From contig NZ_QCZE01000003.1 in assembly GCF_003075035.1 (NCBI RefSeq), positions 124,001 to 188,000 of the forward strand: a stretch of 64,000 nt of DNA, read 5' to 3'. The notes under the pieces were generated by a model. That model saw only the letters and a program-made list of their open reading frames with translations, made no database searches and was not told the DNA's origin. The stretch comes from Zobellella maritima. Lineage in GTDB: Bacteria; Pseudomonadota; Gammaproteobacteria; Enterobacterales; Aeromonadaceae. The translations under genes were made by a program, and so were the position numbers. Shown piece by piece: positions 9,207-18,354 of this stretch. Position 1 is the stretch's first letter. Each line of letters starts with the position of its first letter.

Positions 9207-9388
9207 AAGCAGCTATAAGCTGTCAGCTAGAGATAAAAAATCCAAAAAAACCACCGTCGTACCGGGCTTGCCCCGGTCCCTTCTGACGAACAGCAGCAAT
9301 TTCCTGACGTTCGTCAGGATGACGGCTTGAGTGTGGCTCGGCACTTATCTCTTTTCGCTTACAGCTTATAACTTACAGCTTACCGCTT
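9207..9388. repeat. Small inverted-repeat intergenic element between lpxL and glnE
   Basis: The ends are imperfect inverted repeats of about 28 bases (left contains AGCTATAAGCTGTCAGC then GAGATAAAA; right, reversed, contains AGTTATAAGCTGTAAGC then AGAGATAA). Inside are a second inverted pair (TCTGACGAAC and GTTCGTCAGGA, around 9284-9320) and a CCGGGCTTGCCCCGG palindrome. It holds no credible reading frame. The glnE stop codon (9380-9382) lies inside the right end. Confidence 0.6.
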
Positions 9389-12247
9389 TGTTATGAGCCA
9401 TTTATTCCAGCTTTCCGTCACCCACTCCCGCTCCCGGGTCAGTTCGGTGTCCGGCACCCGGCCGGGCAGATCCGACAGGCTCAGACGGTGGCCCCGGTCG
9501 CGGATGGCGCAATAGGCGGTTTTCAGCCGCCCGGCTTCATCTTCCTCGAGCAGTTCGACCTCTACCGCAGTCTCCAGAATGCGAATATTATCCGACCAGC
9601 GGGTCAGGGCCGGATACTGGTGGCTATAGGCCAGCACCAGGTACTGGGTCAAAAACTCGATATCGACCAGCCCCCCCACCGACTGCTTGAGATGGAACTC
9701 ACCGGGGCCTGCCTTGATCAGGTGGCTGCGCATCTTTTCGCGCATCTTGATTACCTCGTCCGCGAGGGGCGCCCTGTCCCTGGGCAGGCTCAGCACCTGC
9801 CGGCGGATGTCGCCAAAAGAATCGAACAGCTCGGCATCGCCCATTATCATGCGGCTGCGCACCAGCGCCTGATGTTCCCAGGTCCAGGCCTGTTGCTGCA
9901 GATAGCTGTGATAGGCATCCAGGGGGCTGACCATCAGCCCGGAATTGCCGCTGGGGCGCAGCCGCATATCCACCTCATAGAGGATACCGCTGGCGGTACG
10001 GGTCCCGAACAGGTGGATGATCCGCTGGGCCAGGCGCAGATAGAATTGACGGCTATCCAGGGGCTTGGCACCGTTGGTCTGGCCCTTGATGGCGCTGTCG
10101 TGCACAAACACCATATCCAGATCCGAGCTGTAGGCCAGCTCTATGCCGCCCAGCTTGCCGTAGCCCAGCACCCCGAATCCCTTGCTGGTGCTGTCGGCCA
10201 GGCATTCGGGCACACCGTGCCGGGCGGTGAGCTGCGCCCAGGCCTGATTAACAACTTCTTCCACTATCGCCTCCGCCAACCAGGTCAGGTGATCGCTCAC
10301 CTTCATCAACGGCAGGGCGCCGGCGATATCGGCGGCGGCGATGCGCAACAGCTGAATTTGCTTGAACTGGCGCAAGGCCTCCATCTGCTGCTCCATATCC
10401 TCTTCCGGCACCCGCAGCAGGAACTGCCTCAACTCGTCCTTGTAGGCTTCAAGCGGCATCGGGTTATAGAGCAGCTGGGGCACCAGCAGCTCGTCGAGCA
10501 GGATCGGATAACGGGCCAGCTGTTCGGCCACCAGCGAGCTGGCCTCGCACAGGCGGACCAGCTGGGTCAGGGCACCGCTGTTCTCCACCAACAACTGCAG
10601 GTAGGCGGAGCGGGTGATGATACGGCTCAGCAACTGGCGCAGCCGTTCAAACAGTATGCCCGGCTTGGCCGACTGACTGACCTTGTCGAGCAGCACCGGC
10701 ACCAGTTTTTCCAGCGCCTGCCGGCCCTGGGGACCCACAGGGCGCCGGGCGCATTCCTCCTTGAGGGCGAGGATGGCGGTCGCCAACCGGCCGGCCTTGT
10801 CGGCATCCAATCCCTGCTCCTGCAGCAGCTTACCCAGTTCATCCTGTTCCCATTCGGTCTGCCAGATATCGATCCAGATCTGGGCGACGCCTTCCTCCTC
10901 GGCTTCTGTTGTGTCACCGATCAGCCCGGTAAACTGCTCATGCACCCGGGCCATGGCGTCATTCAAGGCCTGGTAGAAATCGTCCCAGCAGCCAAAGCCC
11001 ATCAACCAGCTCAGGCGGGTACGATTCAGTTCGTCCTGGGGCAGGGTCTGGGTCTGCTGATCGGCAAAACCCTGCAGGAAGTTCTCCACCCGCCGCAGGA
11101 AACGATAACTCTGGTGCAGCCGTGCCGCGATCTCTGCCGTTAAGGCACCAGACTCGTATGTAGCCGCCAGCGCATCGGGAAGGTGCCGCACCTGCAGCGC
11201 CGGTTCCCGGCCACCGCGGATCAGCTGGAATACCTGGGCGATAAACTCCACTTCGCGAATACCGCCGGCGCCCAGCTTAATATTGTCCTTCAGCCCCTTG
11301 CGCCTGACTTCGGCGGCGATCATCGCTTTCATCTGGCGCAATGAATCGATCACCCCGAAGTCGATATAGCGGCGGAATACAAAGGGCCTGAGCATGGCCT
11401 TCAGTTCGCTGCTGTATTCCCCCTCGTCATTAAGAATGCGCGCCTTGACCATGGCATAGCGCTCCCAGGTCCGACCGTGGTGCTGGTAGTAATCTTCCAT
11501 GGCGGCAAAACTGACCGCCAGGGGGCCCGACTCGCCGAACGGCCGCAACCGCATATCCACCCGATACACCTGACCGTCGATGGTGGTCTGATTGAGGGCA
11601 TTGACCAGCTTTTGCCCGAGGCGGATGAAGAATTGCTGGTTGGCCAGCTCCCTGCGCCCCCCCTGGGTGACCCCGTTATGAGGAAAGGTAAAGATAAGAT
11701 CGATATCGGATGAAAAATTCAGCTCGAAGCCACCCAGCTTGCCCATGCCCAGGATCAACATGGGAACCGCCTTGCCCTCGGCATCGGTCGGTGTGCCCAG
11801 TTCGGCGCATTGGCGTCGATACAGCCAGTGATAGGCTTCCATGATCAGTGCATCGGCCAGTGCCGATATATGCACGAAACTCTCCTCTACCTCGGCACCC
11901 AGCAGCATTTCTCGCCAAGCGATCAGCAACAGCTCGCGGCGACGGAACCGGCGCAGGATGCGCATCATGCCGGGTTCATCGCTCACCCCGGCCAGCTGGT
12001 CGACCAGGGTCGGACGATAACGTCCGGCCCTGTCGCTGCAGTTGAGATCCGCCTCCTGCTCCAGGGTCAGTGCCAGCTCCGGCTGCTGACACAGGCTGTC
12101 GGCGGCAAAGTCGCTGCAGGCAAACAGGGCTTTAAGTTGCCTGCAACGGTCGGCGGACAGCCGCGGCAGCAACTCGGCCGCTCTTTCTTCAAAGCGGGCC
12201 CAGTGTTTATCGGCCTCGGCATTCAACAGGGCGGGCATCTCAACCAT
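9380..12247 (-). CDS. glnE: Bifunctional glutamine synthetase adenylyltransferase / adenylyl-removing enzyme
   Basis: A 955-residue regulator of glutamine synthetase activity that adds or removes AMP in response to PII. It has two nucleotidyltransferase domains: the N-terminal adenylyl-removase site with GKLGGFEL...SSDIDLIF (about residues 168-187) and the C-terminal adenylyltransferase site GKLGGIEL...SSDLDMVF (about 690-710), joined by the helical regulatory linker. Length matches the family (E. coli 946). An in-frame ATG three codons in (12238) is an alternative start. Single gene, minus strand. Confidence 0.95.
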   Translation of the reverse strand: MVEMPALLNAEADKHWARFEERAAELLPRLSADRCRQLKALFACSDFAADSLCQQPELALTLEQEADLNCSDRAGRYRPTLVDQLAGVSDEPGMMRILRRFRRRELLLIAWREMLLGAEVEESFVHISALADALIMEAYHWLYRRQCAELGTPTDAEGKAVPMLILGMGKLGGFELNFSSDIDLIFTFPHNGVTQGGRRELANQQFFIRLGQKLVNALNQTTIDGQVYRVDMRLRPFGESGPLAVSFAAMEDYYQHHGRTWERYAMVKARILNDEGEYSSELKAMLRPFVFRRYIDFGVIDSLRQMKAMIAAEVRRKGLKDNIKLGAGGIREVEFIAQVFQLIRGGREPALQVRHLPDALAATYESGALTAEIAARLHQSYRFLRRVENFLQGFADQQTQTLPQDELNRTRLSWLMGFGCWDDFYQALNDAMARVHEQFTGLIGDTTEAEEEGVAQIWIDIWQTEWEQDELGKLLQEQGLDADKAGRLATAILALKEECARRPVGPQGRQALEKLVPVLLDKVSQSAKPGILFERLRQLLSRIITRSAYLQLLVENSGALTQLVRLCEASSLVAEQLARYPILLDELLVPQLLYNPMPLEAYKDELRQFLLRVPEEDMEQQMEALRQFKQIQLLRIAAADIAGALPLMKVSDHLTWLAEAIVEEVVNQAWAQLTARHGVPECLADSTSKGFGVLGYGKLGGIELAYSSDLDMVFVHDSAIKGQTNGAKPLDSRQFYLRLAQRIIHLFGTRTASGILYEVDMRLRPSGNSGLMVSPLDAYHSYLQQQAWTWEHQALVRSRMIMGDAELFDSFGDIRRQVLSLPRDRAPLADEVIKMREKMRSHLIKAGPGEFHLKQSVGGLVDIEFLTQYLVLAYSHQYPALTRWSDNIRILETAVEVELLEEDEAGRLKTAYCAIRDRGHRLSLSDLPGRVPDTELTREREWVTESWNKWLITKR

Positions 12248-12441
12248 CTACATATCCTTATCGGTAATTGTCTGGCTTCAGACTACCACTGTTAACGCGC
12301 TTGAACAGAGGGGATCCGCACAGTTCGCCTTGCCCCGACCCCTTTGTCGGCCAGCGGCTTTGAACCATTGCTGGCCAGTGAAGCTTGCACTGATGGCGGT
12401 GGCTGATTAGTCTGTATGACTTATTATGTCAGGATGTTTAT
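12248..12441. other. Divergent intergenic region between glnE and the DUF2170 gene
   Basis: It contains a hairpin with arms GGCCAGC and GCTGGCC (about 12352-12379) but no gene. Promoters for both genes are expected; none is clear enough to place. Confidence 0.4.
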
Positions 12442-12855
12442 ATGGATCTGTCCGTTATTGGCCGCCACCTTGAGCAACTGGGAGAGCATACCAGTACCGG
12501 TTTTGCCTTCCAGTGCCTGCCGATCCCCGGTGATGTAGATGTATTAAAGGTCACTGTGGGCGGTCGCGAAGAGCTGCCACTGTTCGTATCCATCTCCGAT
12601 GATCAGATACTCTGTATCAGCTATCTGTGGGATGAAAGCCAGGTCAACCCCGGGCTCCGGCAAGGTATGCTGGAAGCCATGCTGGATATGAATATTCCCA
12701 TGCCGCTGTCGGCCTTTGCCCGACTGGATGACTGGTATGTGGTGTTCGGCGCCCTGTCCCGCCACGCCAGCCTCGCCGATATCGAGCATGAACTTGTGGT
12801 ACTGAGCGATAACTGCCTCGAGGTGATCGAGGACATGGTCGAGTTTTTACTGTGA
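12442..12855 (+). CDS. yjfI: DUF2170 family protein (YjfI-like)
   Basis: A 137-residue acidic soluble protein resembling the E. coli YjfI/DUF2170 family, whose biochemical function is not known. No signal peptide or membrane segment is visible. It is first in a tight three-gene operon with a PspA-like protein (10 bases downstream) and a 112-residue protein. E. coli also has yjfI next to the PspA homologue yjfJ, which supports the family call and a shared membrane-associated role. The specific function is unassigned. Confidence 0.75.
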   Translation: MDLSVIGRHLEQLGEHTSTGFAFQCLPIPGDVDVLKVTVGGREELPLFVSISDDQILCISYLWDESQVNPGLRQGMLEAMLDMNIPMPLSAFARLDDWYVVFGALSRHASLADIEHELVVLSDNCLEVIEDMVEFLL

Positions 12856-12865
12856 GGAGGGGAAT

Positions 12866-13504
12866 ATGAGCGTATTGGGCCAGATCCTGCGCAGCCTGCA
12901 AGACTCACAGGATGGTCGACTGGATCCGGACAAGGTGTGTGTGCAACTGGTTCGCGCCTGTCGCCATGCGGAACAGCACCTGGCGGGCCTGGACCGTCAG
13001 TGCCGTCAGCTGCGCCAGGAGCAGGCGTCACTGGACGGCAGCCGGAACCAGCAACATCATGAGATCGATCGGCTGGAGCAGGCGGCACTCACCGCTCTCG
13101 CGGCCGCCGAGTCCGAACTGGCCAGGCAACTGGCGGTCCGGGTAGCGGAGCTGGAAGAGCAGCTGGCCGGCACTCAGCTCGCACAGGCCACCATCCAGAG
13201 ACAACTCGCTTATTATCAGGGCCGCCGGCTGCAGGCCGAACGCCATTACCATGATCTCTGCCGCCAGCTGTCGATGGCAAAGGCCACCTCCTGTGTACAG
13301 AAAACCATGGCTGCCATTCGCCGCAACCCCCAGGTGAAGCTGCTCAACGCCAGGCAGGCGGTACGGCAAATACGTGCCCGGGAACAGGCACAAGAACAGG
13401 CGGCCCAGCCTGCCGAAACGGCAGCCGAAGATACGACTGCCGACGTCCATAGCGCCGATCAGGTATTGGCTCGCCTGCAGCGTCAGCTGGATACCCGCCC
13501 ATGA
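12866..13504 (+). CDS. yjfJ: PspA/IM30-like coiled-coil protein (YjfJ-like)
   Basis: A 212-residue protein that is almost entirely helical, with long heptad-like stretches rich in Gln, Arg, Glu and Ala (about residues 25-175), as in the PspA/Vipp1 membrane-remodelling family. A short hydrophilic alanine-rich linker (about 165-195) precedes the C-terminus. The ribosome site is GAGGAGGGG. The stop overlaps the next gene's start (ATGA). Family known: PspA proteins bind stressed membranes and oligomerise. The amphipathic N-terminal helix that binds membrane is shorter and less obvious here, so the exact activity is uncertain. Confidence 0.7.
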   Translation: MSVLGQILRSLQDSQDGRLDPDKVCVQLVRACRHAEQHLAGLDRQCRQLRQEQASLDGSRNQQHHEIDRLEQAALTALAAAESELARQLAVRVAELEEQLAGTQLAQATIQRQLAYYQGRRLQAERHYHDLCRQLSMAKATSCVQKTMAAIRRNPQVKLLNARQAVRQIRAREQAQEQAAQPAETAAEDTTADVHSADQVLARLQRQLDTRP

Positions 13505-13839
13505 CTCAGCGCAAACTGCCGGAAAAATGGCAGAGCTCGGTACGGGCGGCCAAGGCGGTGCAGGTGGCGTTCGATATGGATGAAGCGCTGCAATACCATA
13601 TCCGGCGACAGGCCCTGGATAATGGCCTGAGTCCCTCGGACCAGATCCGCCATATCCTAACCCTGCCCACCCCCACCAAGCCCAAGCGGCCCAGGTTAAC
13701 CGTGTCCCTAAGCCCGCAAGACTACGCTTACCTGGCCGAGCGCTATGGTCTTGAGCCCGGGCAACAGCTGGAGATCAAGCACAGGGTGATGGACGAGCTG
13801 CTCGCCCACAGCCGGCAGGCCGACAAGCGCGGGCGGTGA
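13501..13839 (+). CDS. Uncharacterised protein, third gene of the DUF2170/PspA-like operon
   Basis: A 112-residue basic protein I do not recognise. It has two similar halves: about residues 17-53 (a strand, AFDMDEALQYHIRR, then a helix starting LSPSDQIRHIL) and about 68-103 (RLTVSLSPQDYAYLAERYGL then a second helix). Each half has the strand-helix-helix pattern of ribbon-helix-helix proteins, so a DNA-binding or scaffold role is conceivable but unproven. It overlaps the PspA-like gene by 4 bases, implying coupled translation. Confidence 0.65.
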   Translation: MTQRKLPEKWQSSVRAAKAVQVAFDMDEALQYHIRRQALDNGLSPSDQIRHILTLPTPTKPKRPRLTVSLSPQDYAYLAERYGLEPGQQLEIKHRVMDELLAHSRQADKRGR

Positions 13840-13920
13840 GCGACCGCAGGGCGCCCCCCTGGCCAATCCTCGGAGCGCGCCTCGACAAGCAGCGGGCAAC
13901 AGGAGCCCGGCCTGATGGTG

Positions 13921-15444
13921 TCACTCAGCCTCCAGCCAGTAAGGCGACTGTTGTAACGCCTGGCCTCGGGACTGTTCCAGGGCTTCCAGCAGGAAATCCT
14001 GCTTGCGGACCAGCCAGAGCGTGAGCTCCTGCTGCTGTTCGGGCGCCAACTGGTCACATACCTCTTCCAGGGGAGTCAACATGTCCAGATCCTCGATACC
14101 CCGGAGGATGTCCAGCCAGGGCATGCGAAACGCCAGTCGCTCGGCCTCCGGGTAGAGGTCGCCGAAACACAGGCCCACCGTCAGATTGCGCCTGAGCTTG
14201 CCTTTCTGCTGAATATATTCGCTCCGGTTCAGCTCGAAATTACCCAAGGCACTACGGCGCAGGGTTTGCCAGCTGTCCTCAACCAGGTGATCGGCCAGCC
14301 CCTGAACCGGCGCGGCCAGGCCGGTCAGCTGCTCCTGGCTTGCCCCGGAGCGCCAATCCTGGCGATACAGCCAGTGGGTCAGCCTCAACATCAGTCGGGC
14401 ATAGCGGGCGCTGTAGAACAATTGTTGCAGCTTATCCTCATCGGGCAGGACACTGCCCTGTTCCTGCAGCAGCTGCAGCACCTCCTTCTGGCAGTCCAGC
14501 TTGCGCAGGTAATGCCCTTTCTCCTGACACAGCTGAGCCAGCATCTGGGCCCGATCCAGCCAGGACAGCTGTTGTTGTAACCACAGCAGGTCGTCGATCC
14601 AGCTGCTGTTGACCTTGTGCGAAATCAGGGGGCCGAACATCAGCAGGAGCTGGTGCACCAGGGAAACCCCCTCTCGCAACTGCACCAGCAGGTCGGTGCC
14701 GGGCCGCGCCAGCCAGGTTTCTTCATGATACTGCCAGTGAGCCAGCCCCTGGTGCAGCATGCGCGCCATGGCCTGCTCGCAAGAGTCGGTCGCCGCCAGT
14801 GGCACATGCTCAAGGGGCCGCAGCCCCGGCAGCGGGCTCAATCCCGCCAGCTGATAGCCTCGCTGGGCCTTGGATACGGCCCCCAATCGCAATCCGCCCT
14901 CGGCTATCAACACTTCCGCCAGCTCAAACAGTTGCGAGGCATCACCACGGCACAGCTCAAGTTCCAACTCGGCAATCGGCTCACACCCCTCGCCGGCACG
15001 TACCTCGCCCATGTCGAATGCCAGTTCGATCTCGCTGCCGTCATCGCAGCCAAGCAGCCAGCGGCGGCGCACAAAATCGGTACTAAACTGGGGTAACAGC
15101 GCCTGCTGCACGGCATCAACCGCCAACCCTTCGGGCCAGATATGAGCGGGGAACAGGCCTAAATCCGGGCTGTGTTCGACCAGCTCCACATTATATTCGG
15201 GTCGCTGATGCAAGCCGCCGATCTGGCTGCCTGCCAGCTTGACGGTTTGCTCCAGCGCCCCGTCCTTGCTGCGGATGCGCAGGCCGGCATCGGCCCGGCG
15301 CAGGGCCAAGTCGGCGGTATCATAGTAGGTATTGGACAGGTGGAGCTGGTCTTGCTTGAGGGTCTTGTAATTTTGCAACAATTCGGGCAGGCGGCCCGAG
15401 ATATCATGCAGGGCAAGAAACTTGATCTCTATTTCTGTATCCAT
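13921..15444 (-). CDS. ygiF: Inorganic triphosphatase, CYTH-CHAD protein
   Basis: A 507-residue cytoplasmic protein with an N-terminal CYTH tunnel domain (about 1-200; the hallmark EIEIKF is at residues 3-8) and a C-terminal CHAD helical domain (about 215-500) rich in paired histidines and arginines that binds polyphosphate. Family members hydrolyse triphosphate. The start at 15444 places EIEIKF at the N-terminus as in relatives; a TTG 21 bases upstream (15465) is a weaker alternative. E. coli ygiF lies beside glnE, as nearly here. The next gene is a divergent phosphate transport pair. Confidence 0.9.
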   Translation of the reverse strand: MDTEIEIKFLALHDISGRLPELLQNYKTLKQDQLHLSNTYYDTADLALRRADAGLRIRSKDGALEQTVKLAGSQIGGLHQRPEYNVELVEHSPDLGLFPAHIWPEGLAVDAVQQALLPQFSTDFVRRRWLLGCDDGSEIELAFDMGEVRAGEGCEPIAELELELCRGDASQLFELAEVLIAEGGLRLGAVSKAQRGYQLAGLSPLPGLRPLEHVPLAATDSCEQAMARMLHQGLAHWQYHEETWLARPGTDLLVQLREGVSLVHQLLLMFGPLISHKVNSSWIDDLLWLQQQLSWLDRAQMLAQLCQEKGHYLRKLDCQKEVLQLLQEQGSVLPDEDKLQQLFYSARYARLMLRLTHWLYRQDWRSGASQEQLTGLAAPVQGLADHLVEDSWQTLRRSALGNFELNRSEYIQQKGKLRRNLTVGLCFGDLYPEAERLAFRMPWLDILRGIEDLDMLTPLEEVCDQLAPEQQQELTLWLVRKQDFLLEALEQSRGQALQQSPYWLEAE

Positions 15445-15611
15445 AAGGGTATCCGACGTTACCAACCTTTTGATTTAATAGTAAATGCCGAAATTAACAG
15501 CAGGCATAAATGACAGTTTGATGAAAATGCGGTTTTCTTGCCTTGGTAGTTAAGTTACCATGCGCGCCACATTGAAGTATCGAGTGTTTTTTCACCGACA
15601 CAGGATTGGCT

Positions 15612-16292
15612 ATGCCAGTAAATACCATTTTGGGACTCTTTGCCAAGTCCCCCATCAAACCGCTGCAGAAGCATGTAATGAAAGTGCATGAGGCTGCCCA
15701 GCAATTGGTCCCCTTCTTCGACGCCATGTGGGAGCAGGATTGGGACAAAGCTGAACAGATCCAGCAGCATATCTCGCACCTGGAAAAGGAAGCAGATACC
15801 CTCAAACGTGAAATCCGTCTCAAGTTGCCCCGCGGCCTGTTTATGCCAGTGGCCAGGACCGACATGCTGGAACTGCTCACCCAACAGGACAAGATTGCCA
15901 ACAGGGCCAAAGACATCGCCGGCCGCATTATCGGTCGCCAGATGGAAATCCCCACCGAGCTGAAAACCTCCTTTATGGCCTACCTCAACCGCTGCATCGA
16001 TGCTACCGCCCAGGCGACCAAGGCTATCGACGAACTGGACGAGCTGCTGGAAACCGGCTTCAAGGGCCGGGAGATGGATCTGGTCGGCGAGATGATCCAT
16101 CAGCTCGATCTGATCGAAGACGACACCGATGTGATGCAGGCCAAATTGCGCAAACAGCTGCAGGCCATCGAGAACAGTTATAACCCGATCGATGTCATCT
16201 TCTTGTACAACATCCTTGAATGGGTGGGTGACCTGGCAGATCAGGCCGAGCGGGTTGGTTCCCGTTTGGAGCTGATGCTGTCCCGTTCCTAA
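15612..16292 (+). CDS. PhoU-like DUF47 family protein (TIGR00153)
   Basis: A 226-residue helical cytoplasmic protein of the DUF47/PhoU-like family that partners Pit-type phosphate transporters. Most of the chain is amphipathic helices with conserved acidic metal-binding clusters (for example DELDELLE, LIEDDTDV). The ATG at 15612 is preceded by AGGA at 6 bases spacing and gives the MPVNTILGLF start typical of the family; a TTG two codons upstream is less likely. It ends 25 bases before the Pit gene, so the two form an operon. Confidence 0.87.
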   Translation: MPVNTILGLFAKSPIKPLQKHVMKVHEAAQQLVPFFDAMWEQDWDKAEQIQQHISHLEKEADTLKREIRLKLPRGLFMPVARTDMLELLTQQDKIANRAKDIAGRIIGRQMEIPTELKTSFMAYLNRCIDATAQATKAIDELDELLETGFKGREMDLVGEMIHQLDLIEDDTDVMQAKLRKQLQAIENSYNPIDVIFLYNILEWVGDLADQAERVGSRLELMLSRS

Positions 16293-16317
16293 GCGAAAAA
16301 CAAGGTAGCTGCTAATA

Positions 16318-17583
16318 ATGGATATCATCGCTAACTACGGCACCACCCTGATCCTGGTCGCCGCCGTTTTCGGCCTGTTCATGGCCTGGGGTATCGGCGC
16401 CAACGACGTCGCCAATGCCATGGGCACCTCGGTGGGCACCCGCTCACTGACCATCAAGCAGGCGATCATCATCGCCATGATCTTCGAATTTGCCGGCGCC
16501 TATCTGGCCGGTGGTGAGGTGACCTCCACCATCCGCAAGGGCATCATAGATGTGAGCGCGTTCGACGGCCATCCGGATCTGCTGGTGTTTGGCATGATCG
16601 CCTCGCTACTGGCGGCCGGTACCTGGCTGCTGCTGGCCTCCTGCTTTGGCTGGCCGGTGTCCACCACCCACTCCATTGTCGGCGCCATCATAGGCTTTGC
16701 CCTGGTGGCACTGGGCACCGAGGCCATTCAGTGGACCATGGTGCTCGGTATCGTCGGCTCCTGGATAGTCACCCCGGCCCTGTCCGGCGTACTGGCCTAC
16801 TTCACCTTTGTCAGCGTGCAGCGGTTGATCTTCAATGCCGACCAGCCGCTGGAAGCCGCCAAGCGCTATGTCCCCATGTATATCTTCTTTACCGCCATGG
16901 TGGTTGCCCTGGTCACCATGAAGAAGGGGCTCAAGCATGTGGGCCTGGAGATGACGGATGTGCAGAGCTGGGGCCTGTCGGTACTGGTTTCCCTGGTGCT
17001 GGCGGTATTAAGCGCCTTCTACATCAAGCGGCAACAATACCATCCCCGGGATGACGCCGACATGCACTTCTCCAATGTGGAAAAGGTGTTCGGCATCCTG
17101 ATGGTCATCACCGCCTGTGCCATGGCCTTTGCCCACGGCTCCAACGATGTGGCCAATGCCATCGGTCCCCTGTCCGCCGTGGTCAGTACCGTTGAAAGTG
17201 CCGGCCAGATTGCCAGCAAGGCGACCATCGCTTGGTGGATACTGCCGCTGGGTGGTATCGGTATCGTGATCGGCCTGGCCTCCCTGGGCCACAAGGTGAT
17301 GGCCACGGTCGGTACCGGTATCACCCACCTGACTCCCAGCCGTGGCTTCGCGGCCCAGCTGGCCACCGCTGCGACAGTGGTGATCGCCTCCGGTACCGGC
17401 CTGCCCATCTCCACCACCCAGACCCTGGTGGGGGCCGTGATTGGGGTTGGCATGGCCCGGGGTATTGCCGCCCTGAACCTCAATGTGGTGCGCAATATCG
17501 CCGTCTCCTGGATAGTCACCCTGCCCGCCGGTGCCATACTGGCCATTGTATTCTTCTACATTATTCAGTGGTCATTCAGCTGA
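16318..17583 (+). CDS. pit: Inorganic phosphate transporter, Pit family
   Basis: A 421-residue inner-membrane low-affinity phosphate symporter (PiT family). Two copies of the PiT signature are present, GANDVANAMG near residue 24 and GSNDVANAIGP near residue 275, each followed by hydrophobic segments; about ten membrane helices with a hydrophilic central loop around residues 235-255. Two STTQ/STTH motifs (PVSTTHS and PISTTQT) are conserved. It is downstream of the PhoU-like partner and ends at a terminator. Confidence 0.92.
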   Translation: MDIIANYGTTLILVAAVFGLFMAWGIGANDVANAMGTSVGTRSLTIKQAIIIAMIFEFAGAYLAGGEVTSTIRKGIIDVSAFDGHPDLLVFGMIASLLAAGTWLLLASCFGWPVSTTHSIVGAIIGFALVALGTEAIQWTMVLGIVGSWIVTPALSGVLAYFTFVSVQRLIFNADQPLEAAKRYVPMYIFFTAMVVALVTMKKGLKHVGLEMTDVQSWGLSVLVSLVLAVLSAFYIKRQQYHPRDDADMHFSNVEKVFGILMVITACAMAFAHGSNDVANAIGPLSAVVSTVESAGQIASKATIAWWILPLGGIGIVIGLASLGHKVMATVGTGITHLTPSRGFAAQLATAATVVIASGTGLPISTTQTLVGAVIGVGMARGIAALNLNVVRNIAVSWIVTLPAGAILAIVFFYIIQWSFS

Positions 17584-17585
17584 TA

Positions 17586-17612
17586 GAGGGGGCTTAGGCC
17601 CCCTTCCTGCTT
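17586..17612 (+). terminator. Intrinsic terminator after pit
   Basis: GGGGGC-TTAG-GCCCCC forms a tight 6-bp stem just after the stop codon, followed by a T-rich run (TTCCTGCTTCTTGT). Confidence 0.7.
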
Positions 17613-17674
17613 CTTGTCCTGTCCACCGAACGCCATTACCATCGACAATCTGACCCGCATCGAAGGAAAACCAG

Positions 17675-18289
17675 GTGAAATTAAAACTCCTGCTTGCGCT
17701 GCTGTGCAGCCTGCCCTGGCTCAATGCCGTTGCCGAAACCCGTTATGTCTCCGACAATGTATATGCCTATATGCATACCGGCCCCAGCAATAAATACCGG
17801 ATCATGGGCTCCATCAACGCCGGTGAAGTCGTGACCTTCCTGACACAGAATAGTGATACCAACTATGTGCAGATCCGCGATCAAGACGGGCGCACCGGCT
17901 GGATCAAGGCCGACTTCATCCAGACAGAGGAAAGTTACAAATCCCGTACTCCCAGGCTGGAACAGGAGCTGACCGTATTGAAACAGCAGCTGGCCGGTCT
18001 GGATGAAAGCCATCGCCAGGATGTGGCCGACAAGCTTAACCTGATCGAACAGCAACAGGCCGAGCTGGGCACATTGCGGGCCCAGCTCGACGAGGTGCGC
18101 CGGGACAACGATCAACTGGCCGCAGACAACCGCCGTCTGGCCAGTAAGGTCGATGACCGCGAGCACAGCATGCGCATGGACTGGCTGCTGCGCGGTGGCC
18201 TGGTGGCCGGTGCCGGCGCCCTGTTCGGACTGCTGTTGCCGCTGCTCCCCCTGCGCCGCAGGCGTGGCCGGGATCGCTGGATGAACTGA
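17675..18289 (+). CDS. ygiM: TIGR04211 family SH3 domain protein (YgiM-like)
   Basis: A 204-residue envelope protein: signal peptide (residues 1-20, cleavage after VAE or AVA), a bacterial SH3 domain (about 22-90, with YVSDNVYAYMHTGPSNKYRI), a long coiled coil (about 95-165) and a C-terminal membrane helix (about 172-192) followed by an arginine-rich tail (RRRRGRDR). So most of the protein is periplasmic and anchored by the C-terminal helix. Function in E. coli is poorly defined. Length and architecture match the family. Confidence 0.9.
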   Translation: MKLKLLLALLCSLPWLNAVAETRYVSDNVYAYMHTGPSNKYRIMGSINAGEVVTFLTQNSDTNYVQIRDQDGRTGWIKADFIQTEESYKSRTPRLEQELTVLKQQLAGLDESHRQDVADKLNLIEQQQAELGTLRAQLDEVRRDNDQLAADNRRLASKVDDREHSMRMDWLLRGGLVAGAGALFGLLLPLLPLRRRRGRDRWMN

Positions 18290-18313
18290 AGCGCATAAGC
18301 CGTAAGCCATTGT

Positions 18314-18345
18314 CTGCAGGTACCGAGCGTACCTGCAGTTTTTTC
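18314..18345 (+). terminator. Intrinsic terminator after ygiM
   Basis: CTGCAGGTAC and GTACCTGCAG form a perfect 10-bp stem with a 5-base loop followed by TTTTTT. Confidence 0.9.
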
Positions 18346-18354
18346 TTCCAGCTT

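Noticed and set aside
9488..11143. 551-codon plus-strand open frame
   Set aside because: Shadow of glnE on the opposite strand with low-complexity Gln/Gly/Leu composition.
12372..12389. Possible sigma-54 promoter before the DUF2170 gene (TGGCCAGTGAAGCTTGCA)
   Set aside because: The GG-to-GC spacing is 12 rather than 10 bases, which RpoN does not tolerate, and the left part belongs to a hairpin.
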